From contig NZ_CP069127.1 in the NCBI RefSeq assembly GCF_016811915.1, positions 4,374,001-4,438,000 of the forward strand: a stretch of DNA of 64,000 nucleotides, given 5' to 3'. Positions 53,461 through 62,779 of the stretch are shown here, piece after piece; position 1 is the first letter of the stretch, and each line of letters starts with the position of its first letter. This DNA is from Brevibacillus choshinensis. GTDB lineage: Bacteria; Bacillota; Bacilli; Brevibacillales; Brevibacillaceae. The translations under genes and the position numbers were made by a program. The notes beneath the pieces are model-generated. The model worked only from the letters and a program-made list of their open reading frames with translations, ran no database searches and had not been told where the DNA came from.

Positions 53461-54066
53461 CTAGATAATCCCTTTTTGCCTCAAGTAATCGATAACCACC
53501 TGAACCGATTCCTCGACAGACAGCTCTCCGCTCTCAATCACCAGCTCCGGCGATGCAGGCTCCTCGTACGGAGACGAGATCCCCGTAAACTGACCGATTT
53601 CCCCGGCCCTCGCCTTTTGGTACAGGCCTTTCACATCACGGCGCTCGCATTCTTCCAGCGGGCACTTGACATAGACCTCTACGAACTCTCCGTCTTCTAC
53701 CAGGCTGCGCGCCAGGTCGCGATCCTCCTGGAATGGAGAAATAAAGGCAGTCAGCGTGATGACGCCAGCGTCTACAAACAGCTTTGCCACTTCCCCGATT
53801 CGGCGAATGTTTTCTTTACGATCCTCTGCCCCAAAGCCCAATCCTCGGTTGAGCCCATGCCGGATATTATCGCCATCCAGCACGTAGCTGGCTAGTCCTC
53901 GCTGATGCAGCTCATATTCTACTGCATTGGCCAAGGTCGACTTTCCTGCACCTGACAGACCCGTGAACCAGATGACGCAGCTTTTATGCCCAGCCCGTTT
54001 TTGCCGCTCCTCTTTGTTCACGGTAGCCGCGTGCCATACGATGTTGGCGGTCAACTCTCTCGACAT
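53461..54066 (-). CDS. cysC: adenylylsulfate kinase
   Basis: Phosphorylates APS to PAPS. Walker A reads [14 protein letters not shown], followed by [16 protein letters not shown] and the [14 protein letters not shown] segment; [20 protein letters not shown] is also characteristic. Length 201 is typical. Last gene of the sulfate operon, 21 bases after sat. The reductase encoded in the same operon looks like an APS-type enzyme, so PAPS may serve partly as a store or as a sulfo-donor. Confidence 0.94.
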   Translation of the reverse strand: MSRELTANIVWHAATVNKEERQKRAGHKSCVIWFTGLSGAGKSTLANAVEYELHQRGLASYVLDGDNIRHGLNRGLGFGAEDRKENIRRIGEVAKLFVDAGVITLTAFISPFQEDRDLARSLVEDGEFVEVYVKCPLEECERRDVKGLYQKARAGEIGQFTGISSPYEEPASPELVIESGELSVEESVQVVIDYLRQKGII

Positions 54067-54087
54067 TCTGCACCCCTCCTTTCACCT

Positions 54088-55230
54088 TCAGACGGAAACG
54101 GTCTGTAAACCTTCGATCAGAACCCGAGCTACTTCATGGCGGCTGAATTCCGGCGGCGGCGCTTCCCCTCTCGACAGCATTTCTCTCACTTTGGTACCAG
54201 ACAGGGCGACGTGGTGCTCGGCATCATGCGGGCACGTCTTGTTTGACGCCATGTTTCCGCACGTCCGGCAGTAAAAGCTGTTCTCAAAGAACAACGGTGT
54301 GATCCCCAGCTCCTCTGGCGTAAAGTTGCGGAATATGTGCTGCGCATCGTACGTCCCATAATAGTTGCCGACTCCAGCATGGTCCCGCCCAACGATAAAG
54401 TGCGTGCAGCCGTAGTTTTTCCGCACCATGGCGTGGAAAATGGCTTCACGAGGACCTGCATAGCGCATGGCAGCCGGGAACACAGCCAGTTGGACGCGCT
54501 TGGCAGGGTAGTATTTCTCCAGCAGGACCTGGTAGCTTTTCATCCGGACATCTGCCGGGATATCGTCTGCTTTCGTCTCACCCACGAGCGGGTTGAGGAA
54601 CAGGCCATCTACGATTTCCAGAGCAGATTTCTGAATGTACTCATGCGCACGGTGCACCGGATTGCGCGTCTGGAAGCCAACGATCGTCTTCCAGCCCTTT
54701 TCAGCAAACCGTTCTCTCGTCTCGGCAGGATCGTAATGATGGCTGGCGAATTCCCCTTTGTCCGTTCGCTTCACGAGGATGATGGGGCCACCGAGATATA
54801 CGTTTGGACGCTCGAGCAGCTTCTTCACGCCAGGATGGTTCACATCCTCCGTCCCATACACTTCACGCGCCTCTGCCGCTTTATCCGGCTGATAGATGTC
54901 TGAGATCGTGAGCAGGCCGTACACGGCGTCCTGGTGAACGAGGCGCACCTGTTCACCCACCTGCAGCCCACCAGCCACGGCCTCCGTTACCGGAAGCGTG
55001 ATGGGAATGCTCCATACCGTACCGTCAGCCAGTCTCATCCGCGTCACGACGGACTCGTAGTCACGACGATCCAAAAATCCTGTGATCGGGCTGTATGCGC
55101 CGATGGCGATCAGCTCCAGATCGGACAGGGCAAAAGCGTCCAGCTCCACCGCTTTTGTCGCCTGCGTCAGATCTGCCTTTGGATCGTAACGATTGATCAG
55201 GATCCCTCCATGTGGCGTGCTTCCACTCAT
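54088..55230 (-). CDS. sat: sulfate adenylyltransferase (ATP sulfurylase)
   Basis: Forms APS from ATP and sulfate. Motifs: [17 protein letters not shown] (QxRN and HxxH), [19 protein letters not shown] and [12 protein letters not shown] Cys cluster ([16 protein letters not shown]) matches the zinc-binding site of bacterial Sat enzymes. The ATG at 55230, eight bases after GAGGAG, is preferred to a GTG three codons upstream; this gives 380 residues. Middle of the operon between cysH and cysC. Confidence 0.95.
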   Translation of the reverse strand: MSGSTPHGGILINRYDPKADLTQATKAVELDAFALSDLELIAIGAYSPITGFLDRRDYESVVTRMRLADGTVWSIPITLPVTEAVAGGLQVGEQVRLVHQDAVYGLLTISDIYQPDKAAEAREVYGTEDVNHPGVKKLLERPNVYLGGPIILVKRTDKGEFASHHYDPAETRERFAEKGWKTIVGFQTRNPVHRAHEYIQKSALEIVDGLFLNPLVGETKADDIPADVRMKSYQVLLEKYYPAKRVQLAVFPAAMRYAGPREAIFHAMVRKNYGCTHFIVGRDHAGVGNYYGTYDAQHIFRNFTPEELGITPLFFENSFYCRTCGNMASNKTCPHDAEHHVALSGTKVREMLSRGEAPPPEFSRHEVARVLIEGLQTVSV

Positions 55231-55271
55231 TGCTTCCACTCCTCATCCGTGTTAGTATCGTCGTATTTCCC

Positions 55272-55991
55272 TTATTTCGCCAAGTGAAGTCCGCACTCCG
55301 TTTTGCCAGAATGACCCGCCCATCTGCCAGCGCGGGAATCCTCCCCTGGCGCTACCGCACGGGTGCACGGCGCACAGCCGATGCTCGGATAGTTTTGATC
55401 GTGCAGCGTATTGTAGGGCAGCTCGAAAATGCGTATGTACTGCCACACCTCTTCTGACTTCCAGTGAATCAGCGGACAAATTTTCAAGGATTCAAACTTC
55501 TCGTCGCGGTTGACGAACTGGACCTGCGCGCGAGTCGGCGATTGCTCTCTGCGCAGACCGGACATCCAGGCCACAGCTCCGCGGAGTGCCTGATCCATGG
55601 GCTCTACCTTGCGGATCTGACAGCACAGATCCGGCTGACGGAGCCACAGCTCATCCCCGTGAGCAGCTGCCTGCTCGGCAAGTGTCAGCTCTGGTTCCCG
55701 TACGGAGATGTTCAGGAAGGGATATCGCTCACGCACTCTCTCAATCAAATCGTACGTTTGCTGAAAATGCAGATGCGTATCCAGGAACACGATCCGGGCA
55801 TCCTTTTTCACATCGCTGATCATATCGATGAGCACCATGGCTTCCGCTCCAAAGCTGCAGGAATAGACCAAATCGTCCTGAAATGTCTGGTACGCCCATT
55901 TGATGACATCGAGGGTGTCCCCCTTGCCCAATTCCTGATTGATGACCGCGAGACGTTCATCTGATGCCGTTCTATAATTCCAGTTGCTCAT
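55272..55991 (-). CDS. cysH: phosphoadenylyl/adenylyl-sulfate reductase
   Basis: Reduces activated sulfate to sulfite. The PP-loop-like start YSCSFGAEAMVLIDM binds the nucleotide. The Cys pairs LCCQIRK and GCAPCTR form the [4Fe-4S] signature of APS-using reductases, and the terminal ECGLH holds the catalytic Cys. Length 239 is typical. Its ATGA overlaps the cysP stop codon, so synthesis is coupled to the permease. Confidence 0.94.
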   Translation of the reverse strand: MSNWNYRTASDERLAVINQELGKGDTLDVIKWAYQTFQDDLVYSCSFGAEAMVLIDMISDVKKDARIVFLDTHLHFQQTYDLIERVRERYPFLNISVREPELTLAEQAAAHGDELWLRQPDLCCQIRKVEPMDQALRGAVAWMSGLRREQSPTRAQVQFVNRDEKFESLKICPLIHWKSEEVWQYIRIFELPYNTLHDQNYPSIGCAPCTRAVAPGEDSRAGRWAGHSGKTECGLHLAK

Positions 55992-57073
55992 ATGCCCCCT
56001 CCTTGATCATTGATCGAACTATTTTCCCTGCGAATGAGACGAATCAGCCCTACGAAGCCCAGCGTCGCTACAAAAACACTGATCAGCACAACCAGCATGT
56101 ACAGGTCCGAGCGCAGGAACACGTGCACGAAGGCAAAGGATACAACCAGCGAAGAAACGGGAGAGACAATCCAGACCATCAGGATCTGCTTGATAATCCC
56201 TTTTTGCCATAGCTTCAAGCCGTTTTCCGCCGTCCCCACTCCGAGAATGGCGCAGGTCGTTGCTTGCGTGAGCGGGACGGGTATGCCAAATATGGATGCC
56301 ACGATGACCAAGGTCCCTCCGGTGGCCGACACCGCACTGCCCTGAAGCAGGGAGAGCGACGTAATTTTCTTCCCGTTTGTCTCCAACACTTTTCCACCCA
56401 GCAAAAGACAACCGATGGCTACTGCGACTCCACCCAGCCAGATGCCGGATGTCGTGCTCATCAAGCCTGCCCCCACCAAAGGACCAACCGCATTCGCCAC
56501 ATTGTTCATTCCTGCGGAAAAGGCTTCATAGACGCCACACGCAACCAGCAGCCAACGAAGCCAACGTTCACTTGCGGTGCCCGGTCTTTGCAAGTCGGGG
56601 TAGCGGTGGTCGACCCGATGGATCAGCTTCCCTATGAAATAGGCGCCGAAAAAGGCAGCGGCTGGCACGAGTATCCAAAAGCTCACGATGATGAGCAGTT
56701 TGACGAGATAGATCGATTGATAGGCAAGGCCGACTCCCACGATGGACCCGACCGTTACTTCACTCGTCGAGAGCGGTACGCCCAGCAGATTAGCTCCAAA
56801 CAAGGTGATCGTAGCCGAAGCCAATACGATGACGACCGTCTCCACGATCATCAATTGGGACGGAATGATACCGCCACTGATGGTTTTGACGACTTCCCCG
56901 CCGCCTATGACCGCACCGAGAAACGCCGCTACGGCTACCAGCACCATCGCGATCCGCTTGTTCCGAACCGCACCACTCCCATAAGCTGCTCCCATCGAAG
57001 CGGCGGTTCCGCTTGCTCCGATATTCATGGCAAAAAACAAGGCGATAGCAATCGCGACATAACTCCATCCCAC
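55988..57073 (-). CDS. cysP: sulfate permease of the PiT family
   Basis: About 361 residues and ten hydrophobic segments. The sequence is very like Bacillus subtilis CysP: FFAMNIGASGTAASMGAAYG near the start, GVPLSTSEVTVGSIVGVG, EAFSAGMNNVANAVGPLVGAG and the shared last residues DQGGGI. It imports sulfate with protons. I choose the GTG at 57073, which matches the Bacillus N-terminus; the longer frame would overlap cobA. It is 4 bases downstream of cobA. Confidence 0.92.
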   Translation of the reverse strand: MGWSYVAIAIALFFAMNIGASGTAASMGAAYGSGAVRNKRIAMVLVAVAAFLGAVIGGGEVVKTISGGIIPSQLMIVETVVIVLASATITLFGANLLGVPLSTSEVTVGSIVGVGLAYQSIYLVKLLIIVSFWILVPAAAFFGAYFIGKLIHRVDHRYPDLQRPGTASERWLRWLLVACGVYEAFSAGMNNVANAVGPLVGAGLMSTTSGIWLGGVAVAIGCLLLGGKVLETNGKKITSLSLLQGSAVSATGGTLVIVASIFGIPVPLTQATTCAILGVGTAENGLKLWQKGIIKQILMVWIVSPVSSLVVSFAFVHVFLRSDLYMLVVLISVFVATLGFVGLIRLIRRENSSINDQGGGI

Positions 57074-57077
57074 GGGA

Positions 57078-58589
57078 TCAACCACCTCCCAACACGCCCG
57101 TCTGAAAATTACGAACAGAGGCTTCGCCTGATATATTTCGTTGCTCGAGTGCTTCTGCAAGATGCTCCGCCTGCTCACACTCGATTCTCTCGATCCATCC
57201 GAGCTCTCTTGCCCGCTCGCCCGTATCCGCACCTACACAAACGAGCCGCTTGCTTCTCCCATCCGGGCCGGCAAACTGTGCCAATGCTTCCAAGGCGCAT
57301 GCGTCGTCGGCAGCAAACCAGTCAAAAGAATCGGGATGGAACCACTCCGCTGCCGGATGCGAACTGTCCCACTGCAGATCACCTCCCTGCACCGCATGAA
57401 TCAAACTGCCATGTGCATGCCGCATGGCGGCGCTCGGACCACGGCTCACATGGAGGATTCTCTCTCCTTTGTTCAGATGCAAGACGTGCGGAAGCGCAGA
57501 CGAAACAACGGGGGCTTCGAGTACTAGCTGCGGGTATAGGCCCTTCTGCTCGAGGGCGAGTGCTGCCGCCCGATCACCCCCTACGATTTTGGCTTGGAGC
57601 TGGCGCAGATCGAATCGTCTTGCCGCAAGCTCCCGGAAAAAGAACTGCACCTGCAGCTCGCCATCCAATACAAGCCACTCATACGCAAAAAAGTCGTTTG
57701 GAAATCCATGCCCTTCCGCCTCGTGTGAAGCGAGCGGAGGTTGGACCAGTGGAATCGGCCAGACTTCAGCGCCGAGCTGCTCCAATACACGCTCCAGGGA
57801 CCGGCCCCGTGAAGCGACCGCGACTCTTTTCCCAAACAGCGGTTTGCTGTCGTACCAACGAAGAGACTCACGCAGTCGAACGACTTCGCCGACCACGATG
57901 ATCGCCGGCGCTTGAAAACCAGCTTTCGCCGCCGCTTGATCAATCGTCTCCAGCCTGCCTTCCAGCGTTTCCTGCTTCCCGAGGGTGCCCCATCGCACGA
58001 GGGCGACGGGCGTGTCCGGGCTTTTTCCATGGCGGAGCAGCTGCCCTCGAATGTGCGGAAGATTTTTCACTCCCATGTAGATGACCAGTGTCTCCACTGA
58101 TGCCAGAGCCCGCCAGTCCGGTTCTTTACCGGCATTTTTCTCGCATAAATGGCCCGTCACAAATGCGACCGATGAGTTGTACTCCCGATGCGTGAGCGGA
58201 ATGCCTGCATAAAGGGGGGCCGCCATGCCGGAGGTGATTCCCGGAATGATTTCGAACGGGATACCGTGGTCCCGGCACATCTGCGCCTCTTCCCCGACTC
58301 GTCCGAACATGCTCGGATCGCCTCCTTTCAGCCGCACGACGATCTGCCCCTTTTGCGCTTCACGAACTAGGAGCAGGTTGATCTCGTCTTGAGGCAGCGT
58401 GTGCCGATCGGCTTCCTTCCCGCAGTAAACCAACCGCGCCTCTTGTCTGACGTGTGCCAGAAGCAGCGGATTGGCCAGGCGGTCATAGACCACGACGTCC
58501 GCTCGCTGGAGAGCCTCCATTCCTTTGATCGTCAATAATTTGGGGTCACCAGGTCCTGCCCCGACAAACAAGACGCTGCCTGTCTTCAT
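57078..58589 (-). CDS. cobA: uroporphyrinogen-III methyltransferase with HemD-like C-terminus
   Basis: The first 240 residues are a complete SUMT: VLFVGAGPGDPKLLTIKG, VVYDRLANP, VVRLKGGDPSMFGRVGEE and GITSGMAAPLYAGIPLTHR. It makes precorrin-2 for siroheme, the cofactor of sulfite reductase. The remaining 250 residues begin FGKRVAVASRGRSLERVLEQLGAEVWPIP, as in uroporphyrinogen-III synthase (HemD), but the TSxNG-type motif reads LDGELQV, so that domain may be inactive. The start at 58589 has AAGGGAG. Confidence 0.9.
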   Translation of the reverse strand: MKTGSVLFVGAGPGDPKLLTIKGMEALQRADVVVYDRLANPLLLAHVRQEARLVYCGKEADRHTLPQDEINLLLVREAQKGQIVVRLKGGDPSMFGRVGEEAQMCRDHGIPFEIIPGITSGMAAPLYAGIPLTHREYNSSVAFVTGHLCEKNAGKEPDWRALASVETLVIYMGVKNLPHIRGQLLRHGKSPDTPVALVRWGTLGKQETLEGRLETIDQAAAKAGFQAPAIIVVGEVVRLRESLRWYDSKPLFGKRVAVASRGRSLERVLEQLGAEVWPIPLVQPPLASHEAEGHGFPNDFFAYEWLVLDGELQVQFFFRELAARRFDLRQLQAKIVGGDRAAALALEQKGLYPQLVLEAPVVSSALPHVLHLNKGERILHVSRGPSAAMRHAHGSLIHAVQGGDLQWDSSHPAAEWFHPDSFDWFAADDACALEALAQFAGPDGRSKRLVCVGADTGERARELGWIERIECEQAEHLAEALEQRNISGEASVRNFQTGVLGGG

Positions 58590-58638
58590 CGTGATCGCTC
58601 CCTTGCTGCCAGTTCTTTTGTGCCACACGCCCAATCCC

Positions 58639-58878
58639 CTATTCGAAGCGGGATGTCTCGATGACGTATCCTACACCCTGCCTGCCGATCGGCTTCTTTT
58701 CCACCAGGCTTAGCTCCTTGATCACCGGCGGTGCCACTGTATGCCGCAGGATGTTGTTTTCCGCTGTGATAAATGCCCTCTCGTCTGACTTTGCGAGGAC
58801 GACGGCTGTCAGCAGCCGCCCTCCCTCCAGTACAGCCTCCAGTTTGTACAAAAAGCTTTCCGCTTGCTCTTCCGCCAT
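58639..58878 (-). CDS. DUF3906 family protein
   Basis: Seventy-nine residues: SFLYKLEAVLEGGRLLTAVV, then a helix with AFITAENNILRH, and ELSLVEKKPIGRQGVGYVIE. This matches small DUF3906 proteins of Bacillales, whose function is unknown. It sits between the sulfite reductase and cobA genes, 49 bases upstream of the latter's start, so it may take part in siroheme or sulfur metabolism. The ribosome binding site is GAGGG. Confidence 0.78.
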   Translation of the reverse strand: MAEEQAESFLYKLEAVLEGGRLLTAVVLAKSDERAFITAENNILRHTVAPPVIKELSLVEKKPIGRQGVGYVIETSRFE

Positions 58879-58915
58879 GGGGCTTCCCTCTTTTCTGATA
58901 TGATCGTGCGTTTGA

Positions 58916-60538
58916 TTAAGCGGTTTGCAAAATCGAATCCACCTGTGCCTGGATTTTTTCCAGACCGACCCGTTCTACGTAACGCCAGTACTGCTCTCCA
59001 TCCAGACGATCCTCTTTGTAGAGGGTGATCAGTTGAGCAAGGAACGGCCCCAGCATGTCAACGGTAATGCGGGCGTTCAGCTTGCGGTTGAATTGCGCTT
59101 CTTCCAGCGTGCCTCCTACGTGGATGTCAAAGGCCTCGACCATTCCCGCAGGTGTTTTGACCAACGCTCCCTGGAGCCCGATATCCGCGATTTGCCGCTG
59201 TCCGCACGAGTTCGGGCAGCCAATCATGTGGATGCGCAGAGGTGTATCGAGCGTCACGGTGTCGTCGAGGTAGAGCGCGAGTGAACGCATCCGTTCTTTT
59301 GTCTCGACAATGGCCAGGTTGCAATACTCTGTGCCTGTGCAGGAGACGGCATAGCCCACAAATGTGTTCGGTTTGAGCTTGAAGCGGTTGACGATGATCG
59401 GTTCTGCCTGGAATGCTGCTACCCTATCCTGCGGAATGTTGCGAATCAGCACATTTTGCGTGTTGCACGTACCGATGGTTCCATCGCCGTACTCATCCGC
59501 GAGGCGCGCAAGCTCTACCAGCTCGCCGGCATTCATGCGCCCTACCGGTACGGATAGCCCTGCGTAGTAGAGTCCCTTTTGCTGCTGCTCGTGAATGCCG
59601 TAGAAATACCCGCCATTCCAGCCTTTCAAGAGGTCCTCGCCCTGCGTTTCCAGTTCTCCGACGAGATGGATCAGCTCTTCTTTAAACTTCTCCGCTCCCC
59701 AGTCGGCGACGAGGAACTTCAGGCGTGCGTGGGTCCTCTTTTGACGGTAGCCGAAGTCACGGAACAGTGTGGTGACACCTTCCGCCACTTTGACCACTTC
59801 TTCAGGACGGCAGAACACGTCGAGCTTTTTCGCCAGATGAGGCTTCGCCGACAATCCTCCTCCTACCCACACATGGAAGCCGATGACTTCCTCGCCTTCG
59901 ATCGTCTTCTTCGCTGGGGTGAAGGCCAGGTCGTTGATTTGCGCGTGGGCAGCATTGTGAATATTGGCGGAAATCGAAATTTTATATTTGCGAGGGAGGT
60001 TGGAAAACTCCCGATTCAACAGGAAAAACTTCTCCAGCTGGTTTACGAGTGGGCGCGTATCCAGCACTTCATGCGGATCAATGCCTGCCAACGGGTTGCC
60101 CATGATTGTCCGCGGGCAGTCTCCACAAGCCTCAAAGGAAGAGAGCCCTACGGAAGCGAGACGCTCGAAAATGTCTGCCAGCGACTCTACCGTGAGCCAG
60201 TGAAACTGGACAGCCTGCCGGGTGGTTACATCGACCAGGTCACGTCCGTAATCTTCAGCGATTTTGGCCAGCACGCGAGCCTGCTCGCTGTTCAGGATGC
60301 CTCCGGGGATGCGCACCCGCATCATGAAATGTCCATCCTTTGGTCGCTGCTGATAGACGCCGGCCCATTTGAAACGGTCCATATCAGAAGATTCGATCGA
60401 TTGGAAACCTTCTTTGGAATAGGTGTTTACGATCGTCTCGATGACGTCCAGTCCGTCCTTCTCCAGCTTGGTGAGCTCCATCTTGTTCAGAGATGGATCA
60501 TCTGCCCATTTCCACTGTTTTCTCTCTGCCATTTGCAT
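58916..60538 (-). CDS. ferredoxin-type sulfite/nitrite reductase
   Basis: 540 residues. It has the siroheme/[4Fe-4S] Cys motifs CTGTEYC and, about 40 residues later, GCPNSC, plus DVTTRQAVQFHWL and two ferredoxin-like repeats. Sulfite reduction fits the operon; nitrite reduction by the same family is less likely here. Electrons probably come from ferredoxin, because no flavoprotein subunit is encoded nearby. The start at 60538 has AAGGAG and overlaps the end of sirB by 41 bases. Confidence 0.92.
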   Translation of the reverse strand: MQMAERKQWKWADDPSLNKMELTKLEKDGLDVIETIVNTYSKEGFQSIESSDMDRFKWAGVYQQRPKDGHFMMRVRIPGGILNSEQARVLAKIAEDYGRDLVDVTTRQAVQFHWLTVESLADIFERLASVGLSSFEACGDCPRTIMGNPLAGIDPHEVLDTRPLVNQLEKFFLLNREFSNLPRKYKISISANIHNAAHAQINDLAFTPAKKTIEGEEVIGFHVWVGGGLSAKPHLAKKLDVFCRPEEVVKVAEGVTTLFRDFGYRQKRTHARLKFLVADWGAEKFKEELIHLVGELETQGEDLLKGWNGGYFYGIHEQQQKGLYYAGLSVPVGRMNAGELVELARLADEYGDGTIGTCNTQNVLIRNIPQDRVAAFQAEPIIVNRFKLKPNTFVGYAVSCTGTEYCNLAIVETKERMRSLALYLDDTVTLDTPLRIHMIGCPNSCGQRQIADIGLQGALVKTPAGMVEAFDIHVGGTLEEAQFNRKLNARITVDMLGPFLAQLITLYKEDRLDGEQYWRYVERVGLEKIQAQVDSILQTA

Positions 60539-61316
60539 ACACGCTCCTTTTGGTAAAGTGGTCGGTTACGATTGCCGCCCGTACCGATTGATTGATCCAT
60601 TCGGCCATCAGCGGGTGTGGAAGGTACGCACTTCCGTCATAGCGATAGTCCATGCCCTCCAGCCTTTGCGGAATGGCCTTGCGCGTGAAATACCCCGTAC
60701 TTACGAAAAGCGGCACGACGACAAGCTCTCCTTTGTCTGCCAGCATCTGGGCTTGTTCACGCAAGGTATCTGGCCGCAAGGTGCCGTAGCCGGCGGCAGC
60801 AAAGCCAAACCGGTTTTGCAGTCGGAGAGTCATGCGGTGCAGCAGTCTCACCCACCTCGCTTGGCCACCTTCCCTCTCATTCCCGTGCCCTACCAGCAGC
60901 AAAGCCTGCGCATGCGGATGATGGGCAAGTTCCTGCACGCGGTTTGCGACGATCTGCTCGACGACGGGGTGATCCTCCAGCGGAGAACACCACACGATCC
61001 TTGCCCGTACGGCGATCCGCGGTATCTCGATGTCCTCCCGCAGCCATGGATCCGAGGACAATCCCAGCATGGTGCGAATTTCGCCCACGTGTGAGCTCCC
61101 TGCGGTAACAAAGAGGGGGATCACGATAATCCGCTTGGCACCCGACTCCTCCAGACGTTTCCACTCCTGCTCGATACTGCGGCCTTCGACTCCACCGAGG
61201 AATGCAACCCGAATGGGCAAGTCAATTTGACACTGCCGAACCGCCGATTCTACCAACTCCAGCCATTTTGGATCAGGTGAACCGTGTGCAATTAACAGAA
61301 CCGCGGTTTCTCCCAC
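60498..61316 (-). CDS. sirB: sirohydrochlorin ferrochelatase (CbiX/SirB)
   Basis: Inserts iron into sirohydrochlorin to make siroheme. Two CbiX-like halves: LLIAHGSPDPKWLELV with the metal-site His and IVIPLFVTAGSSHVGEI in the first, LLVGHGNEREGG and VVVPLFVSTGYFTRKAIP in the second. At 272 residues it resembles Bacillus SirB (YlnE). The start is a GTG with GGAGGG. It is the first gene of the operon behind a strong promoter. Confidence 0.9.
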   Translation of the reverse strand: MGETAVLLIAHGSPDPKWLELVESAVRQCQIDLPIRVAFLGGVEGRSIEQEWKRLEESGAKRIIVIPLFVTAGSSHVGEIRTMLGLSSDPWLREDIEIPRIAVRARIVWCSPLEDHPVVEQIVANRVQELAHHPHAQALLLVGHGNEREGGQARWVRLLHRMTLRLQNRFGFAAAGYGTLRPDTLREQAQMLADKGELVVVPLFVSTGYFTRKAIPQRLEGMDYRYDGSAYLPHPLMAEWINQSVRAAIVTDHFTKRSVYANGREKTVEMGR

Positions 61317-61368
61317 CGGATTTCCCTCCTGTCCACCTAATAAAATAAATCATATGCGTTTACTCGGA

Positions 61369-61397
61369 ATTATAGATGGGTTCAATTACCCCGTCAA
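61369..61397 (-). promoter_or_regulatory. sigma-A promoter of the sulfate-assimilation operon
   Basis: Minus strand TTGACG, 17 bases, TATAAT. The -10 runs into AATTCC, reminiscent of half of a CymR (cysteine repressor) site, but I could not confirm a full site. Confidence 0.78.
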
Positions 61398-61467
61398 CCA
61401 AAAAATGATATTTCCTTTCTGTATAGAATCGGCGAAATTTTATTCCGTCGATGACGAATGACAAAAA

Positions 61468-61505
61468 GACGAAAACCGCCAAGCATCCGCTTAACGGTTT
61501 TCGTC
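61468..61505 (-). terminator. terminator overlapping the end of the channel gene
   Basis: GACGAAAACCG and CGGTTTTCGTC, 11-bp perfect arms; the upstream arm on the minus strand contains the last codons of the potassium channel gene. Confidence 0.75.
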
Positions 61506-62282
61506 TTTACGATCTTTGTCCGCTTTTTCTTCCCTTGAGCGACGGTACAGCACATCGATCGTCTCTCGCAGCGTTTCGTATTCCTTTTCCGTCAACTGGT
61601 CGATATCCTGAATGTGCCGCACAGCCTGCTTTTTTAATTCCTGCGTCAGCCGGTCCTGCTCTTTCCCCGGCCTGGCATCGTGCAGTTCTGTCCAATGCGT
61701 GGCGAAATTCGCTGTGAGCGCCCCGAGCATGCCGATCCCGGTAAGCATCAATATCGTCGCCATGATTCTGCCGCCTGGCGTTACGGGCGAAATGTCTCCG
61801 TACCCAACCGTCGTCGTCGTCACGACCGACCACCACAGCGCATCGCCAAAGCTTTGGATATTGTCGTTGACGCCATATTCGAGCAAATAGATGGCAAGGG
61901 AGCTCCAGATCATGATCATCGACACGACACCGAATACGCGGCGCATCGAAGGAGATTGAACGATGCTCCACAGAAACGGTGACGCACGCAGAATACGGAT
62001 CAGCCGCATAATGCGCATGAAGCGGGCCAAATAAAAATAATGATCCAATGGAATCATGGCGATCAGATCAAACCAGTTGCTGATGACAAACCTCTTCTTG
62101 TCTTTGGCTCTCCACAAACGAATGAGGTACTCCACGACCAAAAAGACGATGAGAAAAAGGTCCACCTGGTTCATCAATTCGTCCGTCAGCAAGGGATGAA
62201 CGGAAAAATCGGCTGACAAAAGGATCGCATAGGTAATTACGAGCATGATGACAAAGATTTCATACAACACGCGCCAAAACAC
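61491..62282 (-). CDS. voltage-gated-like potassium channel
   Basis: 263 residues with six transmembrane segments. A segment like S4 reads YLARFMRIMRLIRILRAS with regularly spaced Arg. The pore helix and selectivity filter are WWSVVTTTTVGYGDISP. A C-terminal coiled helix with many charges ends the protein (KDRKDENR). I choose the GTG at 62282, seven bases after GGAGG, rather than a TTG seven codons upstream. It follows the DUF350 gene by 40 bases and is probably co-transcribed with it. Confidence 0.88.
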   Translation of the reverse strand: MFWRVLYEIFVIMLVITYAILLSADFSVHPLLTDELMNQVDLFLIVFLVVEYLIRLWRAKDKKRFVISNWFDLIAMIPLDHYFYLARFMRIMRLIRILRASPFLWSIVQSPSMRRVFGVVSMIMIWSSLAIYLLEYGVNDNIQSFGDALWWSVVTTTTVGYGDISPVTPGGRIMATILMLTGIGMLGALTANFATHWTELHDARPGKEQDRLTQELKKQAVRHIQDIDQLTEKEYETLRETIDVLYRRSREEKADKDRKDENR

Positions 62283-62322
62283 AAAGACTCCTCCCGAGGG
62301 CAAGCACCTGATGACCAGGTCT

Positions 62323-62760
62323 TCAGTAGCTGATGAGTGCAGCCATCAGCAAACCTGCCGCGATGCTCAGCCTCGAAGCGAAGATCCCGACCGATACGTT
62401 CCCGTTCGGAATTTCCGATACCACTTTAAATGGGGTGATCCATTCAAACAAATAGAAGACCAGCACTTGAAAAATCATCCCGACGACTCCCCAAATGGCG
62501 AGATCCCACAGACTCACGGAATGATACACAGCAGAAGCAAGCACAATCGCAAGACCGATGATCTTCCCGCCCAAATCATGAGCGGCCGCTTTGGCTGCTG
62601 CCATCTTCTTCGGATCGTCCGTCTGCGAGCCGTTCTTGATAAGCTCGAACTCCTTGTAAGGGGTCGTCAGTACGAAGACGAAAATGCCAATCGCTAAAAT
62701 AGGAATCGTCACAACCAAATACGATAAAAAGTTCAGGATGTAACCAAATTGTGAATCCAC
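62323..62760 (-). CDS. DUF350 membrane protein (YjfL-like)
   Basis: 145 residues with four hydrophobic segments arranged as two DUF350 repeats. It contains HDLGGKIIGLAIVLASAVYHS and WGVVGMIFQVLVFYLFEWI. The function is unknown; in enterobacteria YjfL is encoded with a glutathionylspermidine-synthase-like protein, as here. The start is a GTG with GAGAGGG. It lies 19 bases after the ATP-grasp gene. Confidence 0.85.
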   Translation of the reverse strand: MDSQFGYILNFLSYLVVTIPILAIGIFVFVLTTPYKEFELIKNGSQTDDPKKMAAAKAAAHDLGGKIIGLAIVLASAVYHSVSLWDLAIWGVVGMIFQVLVFYLFEWITPFKVVSEIPNGNVSVGIFASRLSIAAGLLMAALISY

Positions 62761-62779
62761 GTCGTTCCCTCTCCTCTCG

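Noticed and set aside
54280..54292. GTTCTCAAAGAAC, similar to the SinR-type palindrome
   Set aside because: It lies inside the coding sequence of sat, where it encodes part of FFENSFYC, has a different spacing and is far from any promoter.
56264..57901. A 545-codon plus-strand open frame
   Set aside because: It is antisense to cysP and cobA, both clearly recognisable; its low-complexity translation fits a shadow frame.
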